Shown here: positions 23,471-36,148 of the stretch, piece after piece | How the letters are laid out: every line of letters begins with the position of its first letter | How positions within the stretch are numbered: position 1 is the stretch's first letter | Source: Phocoena phocoena | Taxonomy: Eukaryota; Chordata; Mammalia; Artiodactyla; Phocoenidae | DNA length: 64,000 bases | Assembly: GCF_963924675.1 (NCBI RefSeq) | Contig: NC_089239.1 | Span: 5,879,001-5,943,000 of the forward strand | Direction: 5' to 3' | The notes under the pieces: model-generated | The model's input: the letters and a program-made list of their open reading frames with translations, nothing else | Told to the model about the DNA's origin: nothing | Databases searched by the model: none | Translations under genes and position numbers: made by a program

Positions 23471-25225
23471 AAGTTATTTCTGCTCATTCAAGCTTTCAGT
23501 AGTCTATTTTTCAAAGAGAACAACCTGTAGTACAAGACTGTTTAGAGAAGGCCCAATTTAAATATATCTATGGATGAGAATGAAAATAATATGTACAGTA
23601 CAAATCTAGTCACCTGCCATCAAAAGAAAGTATTTGAGTTGGCAAAAATGATCCCAAACCACGTGATTTGGCATCTGAAGACACATTCTAACAAAAAACC
23701 GTAACCTCCTAATGATAACATTTCTGGATACAAAGAGAACTACATAAAGCTTTCTGTAATAGTGGGACTTGGTAGGCACAGGCAAGACAGGAGAAAAACA
23801 AAGTGTCTCTCAAAAGCCAAATGCTAACTTTCACCCAGTACTCAAAGTTTCTCTCAACTTTGAAGTAAAGTTACATAGTCAGAATTTTCCCTTCTAGGTT
23901 AAAGTTTTTCTCTCAGCTTCTTGGGAAACTTTGCCTAGGTATCGAAACAGTTTTTAGATCACACTTGTGGTGGGCCTATTTCATGAAATTTAAATTATTT
24001 TTTCCTTGAGCAACCAAATAGGAGAAGCACCATTCCTTCCTCCAAATCTCTTCTAGACTTCAGGTGAAAACAGAAAAAAAGAAAAAATAAATGACCCCCA
24101 AACCCTGGAAAAGTTCAGTAAGCCCAGAATTATGGAGGATATTCCAATATAGTTTATCAAGGAGAACATATAAACCATTGTACGTGAGCTTCAATATTGG
24201 AATAGGAGCAAATTTTCTGTTGGCATATTTGGCCAAAGACGACACAGAGAAGCTAGAAGAGCACAGGGATTTAATTGAATTTTTTGTGTTTAACAATTCC
24301 CTGAACCAAAAACCAAGAAGGTACTGTTACATCTGATTGGCTAAAAGAAAGCCTCAGTTAAAAATCACCTTGTAATTAAGTGGTAGTGTTCCCAATTATA
24401 GGATTCACAGAGGCCATCAGTGCTGTAACCTAATATGGCCAGGTTAAGGACTATGGAACTCAACTGATACAATCATGTGAAAGAGTGTTGTGTGAAATAT
24501 CAAATCCTGCACATTCACACAGATGCACGTAACTATTCGATTGGATATTCCAGAACTTCTCCAAAGAAGTTAAAATTAAAACCCAATATGTTGACTCAGT
24601 TAAGGATTGTGAAGAAACTACTTCCATAATACGTTAGTTAAATACTCAGCTCCTATAAACAGAATTTTCTGTCACTGTTTAATTACAGAGAGAAATAATT
24701 AGAAAACTGATAGAAATGTAACAGGCCAAAATTCAAAAAGTCTACCTTAGACTTTCATCTTTTAAAGATATACTTGGACAGAATCTTACAGAAAGCATTT
24801 CTGGGGTTAGAGAGACCAACTGAAAACAGAATAGAAAGGATCATGATCCTTTTTACAGCCTGCTCATAAGCATCCAAAAAGCCCATGAAGCCCTTGTTTG
24901 AACTTTTGAAAAGAAGACAAGATCTTGGATATTATGAAGTTATAAAGCTTACTAGATCTCCAGCGATCTGAAAACAATAAGCAAATGCTTCTACAATACT
25001 TATTACATTTAAGAAATTATCACGACAGTCTTTGCCAATTGAAAAGAATGCAGTCCTCCTCAGAGTGAATATTACAAATGTGCCAAGCTGCAAGATAAAT
25101 TCTTCGTCACTGAAATTAAGGAAAATGGATCGACAATAATTTTCTCCTCTTCCTTAAAAACTGGTTAGTGTATTTACATATACGTTTGGTGGTTTGATTT
25201 TAAAACAAAATTGGATACCTAAGCT
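23471..25225. other. Intergenic unique sequence
   Basis: No repeat or gene is recognised. An 81-codon open frame at 24091-24336 (+) has no motif that I know and no supporting signal. Confidence 0.45.
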
Positions 25226-25835
25226 TCTGCACCCATTTCCAATGTGGGAAGGGGGGAAGTTTCCCCACACCAGCAAGCAATTCTCTGACACCCGCTGCGT
25301 GTGCTACTATTCAACTCAATTCTAACACCGTTTATGTGGAGATACTGCCAGACCCCACAGATGAAGGGTTCAACCCCAAAAGACTGCCCCCTCCCCTCAC
25401 ACTTCAGATACCAATCCCAAATCCACGTTGTCACCTGTGCTTCTGACAAACCAGCTGTCAACTGGAGGTTCCCACGATGCCTTCCTTGAGTTTGCTACAG
25501 TGGCTCACAGAACTCAGAGATAACACATTACTTACTAGATTACCTATTTATTATGAAAGGACTTAACTCAGGAACAGCCAGCTAGAAAAGATGAATAGGG
25601 CAAGGTATGGGAAAAAGTCAAAAGCCATCTTGCCTTCTCCAAGTGCACCACTCTCATTGTATCTCCATTGTATCTGGTGTTCACCAACCCAGAAGCTCTC
25701 TGGACCGCATCCTTTTGGGTTATTATGGAGGCTTCATTACATAAGCATAATTGATTAAATCATTGGTCACTGGTGATTCAACTCAATCTGCAGCTCCTCT
25801 CCCCTCACTGAAGGTGTGGGGGACGGGTGGTATCC
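25226..25835. mobile_element. Ancient ERVL-type LTR-like segment
   Basis: Landmarks such as gctacagtggctcacagaac, ttatggaggcttcattacat, attgattaaatcattggtcac and cagctcctctcccctcac resemble old mammalian ERVL LTRs. The subfamily is not assigned and no coding part is present. Confidence 0.55.
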
Positions 25836-25839
25836 ATTC

Positions 25840-28800
25840 ATTCAATCACATCTTCTTTATCCATTCATCCATCGATTGACACAATTTGTTTCCATATCTT
25901 GCCTATTGTGAATAATGCTGCAATGAACATGGGAGGGCAGATATTTTTTCGAGATCCTGTTTCCCTTTTATATGGGTATATACCCAGAGGTAGGATGGAT
26001 GGATCATATGGTAGTTCTAGTTTTAATATTTTGAAGAAACTTAATACCATTTTCCATAATGGCTGTACCAATTTACATTCTAACCAACAGTGCGCAAGTG
26101 TTCCCTTTTCTCCGCGTCTGTGCCAACACTTATCTCTTGTCTCTTTGATAACAGCCAATCTAACAGGTGTGAAGTCTCACTTTAGCTTCAATTTGTGTTC
26201 CCTGATTTGCATTCGCTGATGATTAGCTATGTTAAGCATCTTTTCATATAGCTGTTGGCCATTTGGATGTCTTCTTTGGAAAAATGTCTCTTCAGGTCTT
26301 TGGCCAATTTTTTAATTGAGTTTTTTATTTTGATATTGAGTTGTATGAGCTGTTTGTATATTTTGGATATTAACCTCTTATTAGTCATATCATTTGCAAA
26401 TATTTTCTCCCATTCAGTAGGCTTTTTCATTTTGTTGATGGTTTCCTTTGCTGTGCAAAAGATTTACGTTTAATTAGGTCCCATTTCTTTTTGCTTTTAT
26501 TTTCTTTGCTTAAGGAGACAGACCCCAAAAAATATTGCTATGATTGATGTCAAGAATGATCTGCCTGTGTTTTCATCTAGGAATTTTATGGTTTCTGTTC
26601 TTATATTTAGATCTTTACTCCACTTTGAGGGTTGCTTTTTTTTCTTTTTTCTTTTGTATATGGTGTAGAGAATGTTCTCATTTCATTCTTTTACATGTAG
26701 CTGTCTAGTTTTCCCAGCACCACTTATTGTCTTTTCTCCATTGTATATTCTTGACTCATTTGTTGTAGATTAACTGACCTTATTGTGTGAGTTTATTTCT
26801 GGGCTTTCTATCCTGTTCCATTGAACTATATTTCTGTTTTTGTGCCAGTACCATACTGTTTTGATTACTGTAGCTTTGTAATATAGTGTGAAGTCAGGGA
26901 GTCAGATTCTTGCAGCTCTGTTCTTTGTTCTCAAGATTATTTTGGCTGCTGGTGTCTTTTGTGTTTCCCTACAAATTTTAAAATTATTTGTTCTAGTTCT
27001 GTGAAGAATACCATTTGTGTTTTGATAGGCATTGCACTGAATCTGTAGATTGATTAGTTAGTATGGTCATTTTAACAGCATTAATTCTTCCAATCCATGA
27101 ACATGAACACTGTATCTTTCCATATGTTTGTGTTGTCTTCAGTTTCTTTCATCAGTATCTTACAGTTTTCTGAGTACAGGTCTTTTACATCCTTAGGTAG
27201 ATTTCTTCTAGGTATTTTATTCTTTTTGATGCAATGGTAAATGGGATTGTTTCCTTAATTTCTCTTTATGATAGATCATTGTTGGTATACAGAAATGCAA
27301 CAGATTTCTGTATATTAATTTTGTATCCTGCAACTTTACTTAATTCATTGATGAGCTATAGTGGTTTTCTGGTGGTGTTTTTTGGGTTTTCTATGTATAG
27401 TATTGTGTCATCTGCAAACAGTGACAGTTTTACTTCTTCCTTTCCAATTTGGATTCCTTTTATTTCTTTTTCTCTTCTGATTGCTGTGGCTAAAACTTCC
27501 AATACCACATTGAATAAAAGTGGCAAGAGTGGGCATCCTTGTCTTGTTCCTGATCTTAGAGGAAATGCTTTCAGCTTTTCACAGTGAGTATGATGTTAGC
27601 TGTGGGTTTGTCATAAATGACGTTTATTATGTTGAGGTATGTTCCCTCTATGCTTTTTGGAGAGTTTTTATTGTAAATGAATGTTGCATTTTGTCAAATG
27701 CTTATTCTGCATCTCTTGTAATGATCATACAGTTTTTATTCTTTGATTTATTAATGTGGTGTATCACATTGATTGAATTGAAAATATTGAAAAATCCTTG
27801 CATCACTGGGATAAATCCCACTTGATCACAGTGTATGATTCTTTTAATGTATTGTTGGATTTGGTTTGCTAATATTTTGTTGAGAATTTTCTGAATCTAT
27901 CTTCATCAGTGATATTGACTTATAATTTTCTTCTTTGTGATATCTTTGTCTGGTTTGGTATCGGGGTGATGGTAGCCTCATAGAATGAGTTTGGGACTGT
28001 TCCTCTGCAATTTTTTGGAATAGTTTCAGAAGGGTAGGTGTTAACTCTTCTCTAAATATTTGGCAGAATTCACCTGTGAAACCAACTGGTCCTGGAATTT
28101 TGTTTGTTGGGAGTTTTAAAATTACAGATTCAATTTTATTACTGACAATTGGTCTGTTCATATTTTCTATTTCTTCCTGGTTCAGTCTTGGGAGTGTACA
28201 TTTCCTGACCTTGGAGAAATGGCCTTCTGAGGAGATGTCCTCTTTGTCCCAGAAGCACGCTTCCTTCTTGTCACCCAAGCTCTAGGGGTTCCCCCCTATG
28301 TGGGCTGCGTGGGTCCTTCTGTTGTGGCAGGCTGATTATGTGGGTGGTCTGTTTGGCTTTGTTGGCCCCTGGTCCAGTTGGTTGTCAGGCCCTGCCATGT
28401 GCAGAGGCTGTTAGCTGCTGGTTGGTGTGGACAGGTCACAAGGCAGCTGACTGCAGAACCGCAGAGGGCCCCAGGGCTAGTGCTGGCTCACTGGTGGGTG
28501 AAGCCAGGTCCTGGGGTTAGTGCCAGTCTACTGGCAGGTAGAGCCAGATCCTGGAGTCTGGTTGCAGGGCCCAGGGATCCCAGAGCTAGTGTCGGATTCC
28601 TTGGGGTGGGGTCGGGGGTGTTTTTCCTGACACAGTTCAGTGTGGGGTCTGGAGTGTCCTGAAGCTTGTGTTGGCCTGCTAGTGGGTAGGGCTGGGGCCC
28701 AGCTAGTCCTAGGGCAGGGTCTGGCCTGCTTTTGGAGGGCTGGATTCCCCATCTGTGGGATTGTGGTTTTCTTGCATCTAGTATCTGCCCTCTGGTGGGT

Positions 28801-30225
28801 GAGGCTGGTCCAAAGGCTAGAACAGGTTCTCTGCAGGGCAGGACCAGGGTCCAGGGGTTTCTGGGACTGGTACCTGCCCACTGGTTGGTGGAGCTGGGTC
28901 CTGGGCCCTCTGGTAGGAAGGGCCATGCCTAGAGGGAGCTGTGGGCTCAGAAGATCTTAAGGCAGCCTGTCTGCTGATGGGTAGAGCTATGCTCCCTCCC
29001 CCAATTAGTTGCTTGGCCTGAGGTATCCCAGCACTGGTGTCTACAGGCTGTTGGGTGGGCCAGATCTTGGCATTAATGAGGTAGAGGGAGGATTCAATAA
29101 TGGCACCTGCCAGCACCAGCATCCATGCGGTAGAAGGAGCCCCTGAGAATGGCTGCCTCCCGTGTCTATGTCCCCAGGATGAGCTGCAGCTGCCCCCTTC
29201 CTCTCTAGGAGACTCTCCAAGACCAGCAGGTAGGTTTGGCCCAGGCTTCTATCAAATTACTTCTTTGGCCCTAGGTCCTGGTGCACAAAAGATTTGGTCT
29301 GAGCCCTTTAAGCCTTTTTTTAAAAAAATAAATTTATTTATTTATCTATCTATTTATTTTTGGCTGCGTTGGGTCTTCATTGCTGCACATGGGCTTTCTC
29401 TAGTTGCAGAGAGCAGGGGCCACTCTTTGTTGCGGTGCGCAGGCTCTCACCACAGTGGCTTCTCTTGTTATGGATCACGGGCTCTAGGCATGCAGGCCTC
29501 AGTAGTTGCAGCATGTGGGCTCAGTAGTTGTAGCACACAGGCTTAGCTGCTCTGCGGCATGTGGGATCTTCCCAGACCAGGGCTCGAACCCATGTCCCCT
29601 GCATTGGAAGGCAGATTCTTAACCACTGCACCACCAGGGAAGTCCCTTTTTAAAAAATTTTTTTATAGGAAACATTAATTCATTGGTAAAGGATTTTATT
29701 TCACCATAAAAATGCAAACTGGAATAAACACCATCTCTCCTAAGGCAGGCACAACAGCTATTTTTAAGTATTTCTGAGCTTCACTTGGAGAAGCCAACGA
29801 TTATAAAATTTAACAAGTTTGCAGCCTTAAATAGAGAGTGAAGTCCTGTGGGACTCCCAAAATTAATCCTTGCTGGCTTTCAAAGCTAAATGCTCTGGGG
29901 GCTCATCTTCCTGATGCTGGACCCCTGGGCTAGCAAGCCCGAAGTGTGGCTCAGAACTCTCATTTCTGTGGGAGAAACTCTGCAATATAATTGTTCTCCA
30001 GTTTGTGAGTCACTCACCCGGGGGTATGGGACTTGACTACATCGTGAGTCCACCCCTTCTACCTGTCTTGTTGTGGTTCATTCTTCATGTCTTTAGTTGT
30101 AGAAGATCTTTTCCGGTAGGTCCTGGTCTTTTTCATCGATGGTTATTCTGCAGACGGTTGTGATTTTGGTGTGCTCGTGAGAGGAGGTGAAAGAACTCAG
30201 GGTCTTTCTACTCTGCCATCTTATA
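25840..30225 (-). mobile_element. LINE-1, minus strand, internally deleted
   Basis: Read on the minus strand, the element starts at its 5' end near 30225 (aagatggcagagtagaaag). It has a GC-rich 5'UTR (about 30200-28205) interrupted by a SINE at 29320. At about 28200 it jumps into the middle of ORF2 and runs on to about 25840, where the 3' end is missing. ORF1 and the ORF2 endonuclease part are absent. The ORF2 frame is broken. Confidence 0.85.
29320..29648 (-). mobile_element. tRNA-derived SINE (older, long CHR-related form)
   Basis: Reverse-oriented: an AT-rich tail, ggctgcgttgggtcttcattg, repeated cagtagttg segments, and the tRNA-like end aaccactgcaccaccaggga. It is inserted in the L1 5'UTR. 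Confidence 0.85.
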
Positions 30226-30227
30226 AT

Positions 30228-32318
30228 ATTTTTAAAATATTATATTTTGTTTTTGAGTTGCTTGAATTCTTTATACATTTTGAATATTAACCCCTTAATC
30301 AGGTATATGATTTGCTAACATTTCCTCCCATTCCCTAAGTTATCTTTTGATTTCATTGATTGTTTCTTTTGCTGTACAGAAGCTTTTTAGTTTGATGCAG
30401 TCCCACTTATTTATTTTTGTGTCATAACCAAAAAATTGTTGCCAAGACCAAAGTCAAGGAGATTTTCCCCTATGTTTTCTCCTGGGAGGTTTATAGTTTT
30501 AGGTCTTATATTTAATCCTTTAATCCATTTCATGTTAATTTTTAGGAGTGGTATAAGACAGGGGACCAATTTCATTGTTCTGCATATGGTTATCCAGTTT
30601 TCCCAAAACCATTTATTGAAAAGACTATTCTTTCCCTATTGAGTATTCTTGGCTCCTTTGTCAAATATTAGTGGACCATGTACAAAGATTTATTTCTGAG
30701 CTCTAGATCTGTTCCATTGGTCTGTGTCTACTCTTATGCCAGTACTACACTATTTGATTACTATAGCTTTGTCATATAGCTTGAAATCAGGAAGTGTGAT
30801 ATCTCCAGCTTTGTTCTTCTTTCTAGGGATTGCTTTGGTTACTTGTGGTCTTTTGTGGTTCCATACAAATTTTAGGTTTTTTCTGTTCCTATGAAAAATG
30901 CCATTGGAATTTTGATAGAGATTGCATTGAATCTATAGATAGCTTTGGGTAGTATGGACATTTTAACAAATGTTAATTCTTCCAGTCCATAGACATGGGA
31001 TATCTTTCCATTTATTCATGTCTTCTTCAATTGCTTTCATCAAAGTCTTACAGTTTTCTTTGTGCAGATCTTTCACTTCCCTTAGTAAATTTATTCCTAA
31101 TTATTTTATTGTTTTAATGCATTGTGAATGAGATTGTTTACTTTTTTCTCAGCTATGTCCTTTTTAGTATGTAGAAATGCAACTGATTTCTGTATGTTGA
31201 TTTTATATCTTGCAACTTTGTTGGATTTGTTGATCAGTTCTTTGGTTGAGTCTTTAGAATTTTCTTGTATAAGGTCATATCTACAAATAAAGACAACTTT
31301 ACTTCTTCCTTTCTGATTTGGATGCCTTTTATTACTTCATATTTCCTGATTGTTCTAGCTAGGACTTCCAGTACTTAAGAGTGGTGAGAGTGGATACCTT
31401 TGTCTTGTTCCTGATCACAGAGGAAAACTTTCAACTTTTCACTGTTGAGTATATTAACTGTAGTCTTGTCATATATGGCTTTACTATGATGAGGTATGGT
31501 CCTTCTGTATACCCAATTTGTTGGCTATTACCGAAAAGATAAAGAGAACAAGTATCACCCAGTATGTGTGTGGAGACATTGGAACTGTGGTACACTGTGG
31601 GAGAGAATATAAACTGGTACAGCCATTACGGAAAACAATATGGCAGTTCCTCAAAATTAAAAATAGAACACCATATGATCCAGCAATCCTACCTCTGGGC
31701 ATATATCAGAAGTAAATGAAATCAGTCTCTCAAAGACATATCTGCACAGCCATGTTCTTTGCAGCATTGTTCACAATAGCCAAGATATGGAAACAACCTG
31801 TGTCCATAAAGGATGAATGGATAAAGAAAATGTGATATAATTACTCAGCCATGAAAAACATGGAAAACCTGTTATTTGTGACAACATGGATGAACCTAGA
31901 GGACATTTGCTCAGTGAGATAAGACACAGAAAGATAAATACTGTATAATCTCACTTATATGTGAAACCTAAAATATATAGAAGCAGAAAGTAGACTGGTG
32001 GTTACCAGGGTTGGAGGGTGTGGGAAATGGGGAAATGTTGGTCAAGAGGTACAAAGTTGCAGTTATGCTGGAGAAGTAAATCTAGAAATCTAATATACAA
32101 CATGATGACCAAAGTTAGTAATTCTATAATAAAGACTGGAAATTTGCTTAGAGACTAGATTTCAGGTGCTCTCACCACCCAAAAGAGATTGGTACCTGTG
32201 TGAGGAGATGGATATGTTAGTTAGCTTGACTGTAGTAATAGTCAAGTGTATATGTATATCAAATCATCATGTTGTACATCTTAAATATATACAATTTTTA
32301 TTTTAAAAAATATAAAGC
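30228..32318. mobile_element. LINE-1 with 5' inversion (twin priming)
   Basis: Positions 30228-31525 are L1 ORF2 in reverse orientation. From about 31530 to 32318 the 3' part of ORF2 and the 3' end run forward. The forward part starts downstream of the most 3' point of the inverted part, with a small gap. This is the arrangement expected from twin-primed reverse transcription. Confidence 0.75.
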
Positions 32319-32324
32319 AGGAAA

Positions 32325-33410
32325 TTCTGGAAGCAAGAGAAAGGCTGAGATCCAAAATTTGAGAATAAACTCATCTAAATCCCTGGCTGACCACTAAACT
32401 AGGTATGTATGCGAAAGACCCCAGGAAGCCTGGCAAAAACAAACAAACAGAAGGATAGGGGTTGAAGATGGTTATTTTAAGACTTTAGTCTGCCATCTTC
32501 TCAGTCTGTGGGCTTTCCGAATAAAGTCATATTCCTTGCCTCAAAAGACAAAACAAAACAAAAAAAGGCAAACAAAAAAGAAGAAAGATGGCGGTCTACT
32601 CTTAAAAAGGGCAGAACTGCTCTTGGTGGGATGTGTGAGTGTTCTGCACTTTTGACTCAATTTACTCCCCAGCCTTCACACAGGCTCAGGCGGCAGAAAG
32701 TAGGAGCTTTCTGGCTTGAGGTTTCAAAGGTCAAAACCTGGGGCTGTCAAAGAAACTGGAAATTAAAGGAGAAGGGAACTCTGAAAGCTATGGATCTGCA
32801 GACAGCTTAAAGCCCTCATATACATGATGTCATGTATATGAAATACTGTGAAAGGCAAGACTATATTGACAGAAAGAGATCATTGGTTGCCTTGGGACTA
32901 AAGGTGGAGGAAGGACTGACTGCAAACAAGAACAAGGGAATTTCTGTGGAGTGATGGAAACATGCTATTTATTGGATGTAGTGGTGATCACATGACAGAA
33001 TAATTAGCCAACATACATCCATCTGTACATAAAAAATACTCCAGAGAAACTCTTGCAAAGAACTATCAGGAACATGTACAAGGCTGTCAGCAGTATCATC
33101 TGTGATAGTGGGAGCTGTAAGCAACTTACTTATTAATCACTAAAGAAAATGGAGAAAAATTTTAATAGATGTATAATATGAAATACTGTGTAGCAGTTTG
33201 AATGAAATATTTTATAAATATATATTTATAAATATTATAAATAATGCATTTTATATTAATATGTATATACCCACGTGAATTAAATATTACAAACATCAGT
33301 ATTGATTGAAAATAGTAAAAAAGAATGCATCAAATATGTAGGACATTATCATGATAAAAACACATACCAAACAACACATATCCAAGGGCATGTATCAAGC
33401 ACATTAAAAT
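32325..33410. other. Intergenic, mostly unassigned
   Basis: A stretch near 32500 (gggctttccgaataaagtcat) looks like the end of an old LTR but is not assigned. An AT-rich run is present at 33180-33260. Confidence 0.35.
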
Positions 33411-33420
33411 GGGAGTATTT

Positions 33421-33627
33421 GGGCTTCCCTGGTGGCGCAGTGGTCGAGAGTCCGCCTGCCAATGCAGGGGACGCGGGTTCGTGCCCCGGTCCGGGAGGAT
33501 CCCACATGCCGCGGAGCGGCTGGGCCCGTGAGCCATGGCCGCTGGGCCTGCGCGTCCGGAGCCTGTGCTCCGCGGCGGGAGAGGCCACAGCATTGAGAGG
33601 CCCGCGTAACGCAAAAAAAAAAAAAAA
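33421..33627 (+). mobile_element. CHR-type SINE, near consensus
   Basis: It begins gggcttccctggtggcgcag and ends in 18 A residues. A 15-base target duplication, aaaatgggagtattt, flanks it. The low divergence from the other copies suggests a recent insertion. Confidence 0.95.
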
Positions 33628-33639
33628 AAATGGGAGTAT

Positions 33640-34985
33640 TTGATTTGGTAGATCAGAACTTTAAAATAACTGTCATAAACATGTTACAGCATGTGAAGAA
33701 CAAAATAGACAAAAAGGATTTAAAATCAATAATTTCAACAGAAGAAGGGAAACTAAAAGAAGAACCAAATGGAAATTCTAAGACTTAAAAAAATCAATGG
33801 ATGAGGTTACAGAAGATTGGACACAGCAGAAGGAATCAGTGAGCTTAAGATAGGGCATCAGAAATTATCCAAACTGAATTAAAATAGGAAAAATAATTTA
33901 AAAAACAAAACAGAACTTCAAAGAATTATGAGACAGTATCTAATAATCAGGAGAATGTGTAACTGGAGTTCCCTAAGGGAAAAAAGAGAATGGGTCAAAA
34001 GAAAGATATGAAGACATACTTAATGGCTGAGAATTTTCCAAAATTGTTGAAAGACATTAAGTAATAGATCCAAGAAGTTACTTGAATACAAGTTAGGGTA
34101 AATTCAAAGAGAAACACCCTTAAGCATATCATGATCAAGCTTCCAAAAACCAAAGACATGGAAAAATATCTTAGGAGTGCCTGGGTGTGTGAGGAGACAC
34201 ATTACAATCCAGTATACCAAAAAGAATAATAACTGAATTCTCATCAAAAATAATGAAACCCAGAAGATAATAGATTAAATACTGCTGAAAGGGAAAAAAT
34301 GGCAATTTAGAATTCTGTGTGCAATAACTGTATCTCATTGAAAAGAAAATAAAAAAACTTTTCAAGCAGAAAAAAAAAATGAAAGAAATTGTCACCATCA
34401 GAAGCACACTGCAATACTAGAGAAGGTTATCCAAGCTGAGGGAAGTGATCCCATATGAAAGCACAGATTATAAGAAGAAATGAAGAGCAACAGAAAGGGT
34501 AAACATGTGGGTAAATATAAAAAGCCATATAAAAAATTTGAAAACACTATTGACTGCTTCAGGTGAAAAAAACAGCAATGTATACATGGAATTTATAAAA
34601 TATGTAGAATTAAATGTAGTAGCACCAAGGGCAGGAGGAGGTAACAGGAACCATGCTGTTGTAAAGTTCTTTTGTTGTTTGTTAAGTAGGAAAATACTAA
34701 TTCAAGGTAGACTGTGATGAATTAAGGATACACATTGTAACCTCTGGAACAGCTACCAAAATGTGTTAATGATATAAAAAAGGACAGCTAAAAACCATAG
34801 AAAAGAAAAAGTAGTTTATTGCTCAATTAACCTAAAAGAAAAACAGAGGGGAAAAAAACCCCCAAAAGAACAAAGAAGTGTGGGACAAATAGAGAACACG
34901 TAACAAAATGATAGACTTTTTAAAACCAACAGTATCAGAAATTATATTAAATGTAAATCCTTTTAACACTCCAATTTAAAAAACA
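33640..34985 (+). mobile_element. Old LINE-1 ORF1-region remnant
   Basis: Segments such as tggctgagaattttccaaaa, agcatatcatgatcaagctt and aaaatggcaatttagaattc are characteristic of old L1 ORF1. Confidence 0.7.
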
Positions 34986-35300
34986 CTGGCCATAAAAAGA
35001 AACGAAATTGAGTTATTTGTAGTGAGGTGGATGGACCTAGAGACTGTCATACAGAGTGAAGTCAGACAGAAAGAGAAAAACAAATACCATACGCTAACAC
35101 ATATATATGGAATCTAAAAAAAAAAAGGTCCTGAAGAACCTAGGGGCAGGACAGGAATAAAGACACAGACGTAGAGAATGGACTTGAGGACACGGGGAGG
35201 GGGAAGGGTATGCTGGGACGAAGTGAGAGTATGGCATGGACATATATATATACTACCAAATTAATTAAAACTAAATCAAATAAACCCCTTTAAAAATACA
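34985..35300 (+). mobile_element. LINE-1 3' end fragment
   Basis: From ggtggatggacctagagac through atggaatctaaaaaaaa to the G-rich gggagggggaagggt and an A-rich end. Confidence 0.8.
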
Positions 35301-35319
35301 ACTTGTGAAAAAAATATCA

Positions 35320-35515
35320 CGCGAATGGAAAATCTAAATAGTCCTTTATCTGTTAAAGAAATTGAATCCATAATTTAAAATCTTCCAACAAAGAAAACTC
35401 TAGCTCCATTGATAAATTTGGCCAAATATTTAATTGAAAAACTGAGCAATTTTATACACTCTTTGAGAAAATGGAAAATGAGAGATATTTTTCCTAACTC
35501 GGTTTATCAATCTTC
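35320..35515 (+). mobile_element. Old LINE-1 ORF2 fragment
   Basis: aaagaaattgaatccataat and aaaatcttccaacaaagaaa are typical of L1 ORF2. Confidence 0.65.
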
Positions 35516-35522
35516 ATACCAA

Positions 35523-36020
35523 ACTCTGATAAGGGATTAATCTTTGCCCCTGAGACCCAAGCCCAAGCTCTCTGGGTCCTTCTACTTTCTGGGATTCACC
35601 CTGCAGGTCACCCAGCCGAGGGGCAAGAGAAAGGTGGTCATCAGAGGGAGAGGCCTGGAAGGTAAAGCACAGTCCCCAGAATGAGCACAGCTTCCCTGAG
35701 AAGCCCTGGTTCTGTGGTTGTGGGGAGGGTGAGGTGGTCAAATGACTGCATTAACTGAGATCTGCATGCAGCCAGCCAAGTCCAGTGAGAAGGACCGGGA
35801 GAAGGAACACAGTCCGCGCCCAGATCCTTTCCTGAGTGAGAGCAGTTGATGCAGATCCCCAGCATCTGGGGCCCCAGGCAGTAAATCCGAGTGGGTGGTG
35901 GAGAGAGCTGTGGAGAAGAGCTCAGGGAGTCAGTGGGAGTTGTGACTGACCATGCGCAGTCAAGGGCCCTGAAATGGCAAAACTGTGCCTCAGGGGTGGA
36001 GAAGGAAATAAAAACAGACG
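35523..36020. other. GC-richer unique block just downstream of ADAM32
   Basis: About 500 bases, clearly richer in G and C than the surroundings, with no repeat that I recognise. It begins where the ADAM32 transcript is expected to end. Open frames on both strands look accidental. Confidence 0.4.
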
Positions 36021-36024
36021 CTCC

Positions 36025-36148
36025 TGCAAATCGGTCCATCTTGGTTTATTGTTTCCTTCAGTTGTGACCAGGGGAGAAAAGGCTGCATTTTCATTTCTCA
36101 GCGAGATCCCCAGTAATATCCATTGCCTTCTGAAGGAATTATTAGTTA
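36025..36148 (-). CDS. ADAM32: ADAM32 last exon: Ser-Asn-stop, 3'UTR and poly(A) signal
   Basis: An excellent acceptor (tctcttccacag) is followed by T AAC TAA, which completes Ser-Asn-stop. That is the same C-terminus I recall for human ADAM32. About 90 bases of 3'UTR follow, with AATAAA at 36050-36045 on the minus strand, so cleavage is expected near 36030-36020. The end coordinate of the transcript is inferred. Confidence 0.72.

Noticed and set aside
24091..24336. 81-codon open frame with protein-like composition
   Set aside because: No motif, no neighbouring splice signals and no CpG promoter; length is within chance.
35641..36039. 132-codon minus-strand frame overlapping the ADAM32 3' end
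   Set aside because: It is downstream of the stop and poly(A) signal; its composition reflects the GC-rich block.
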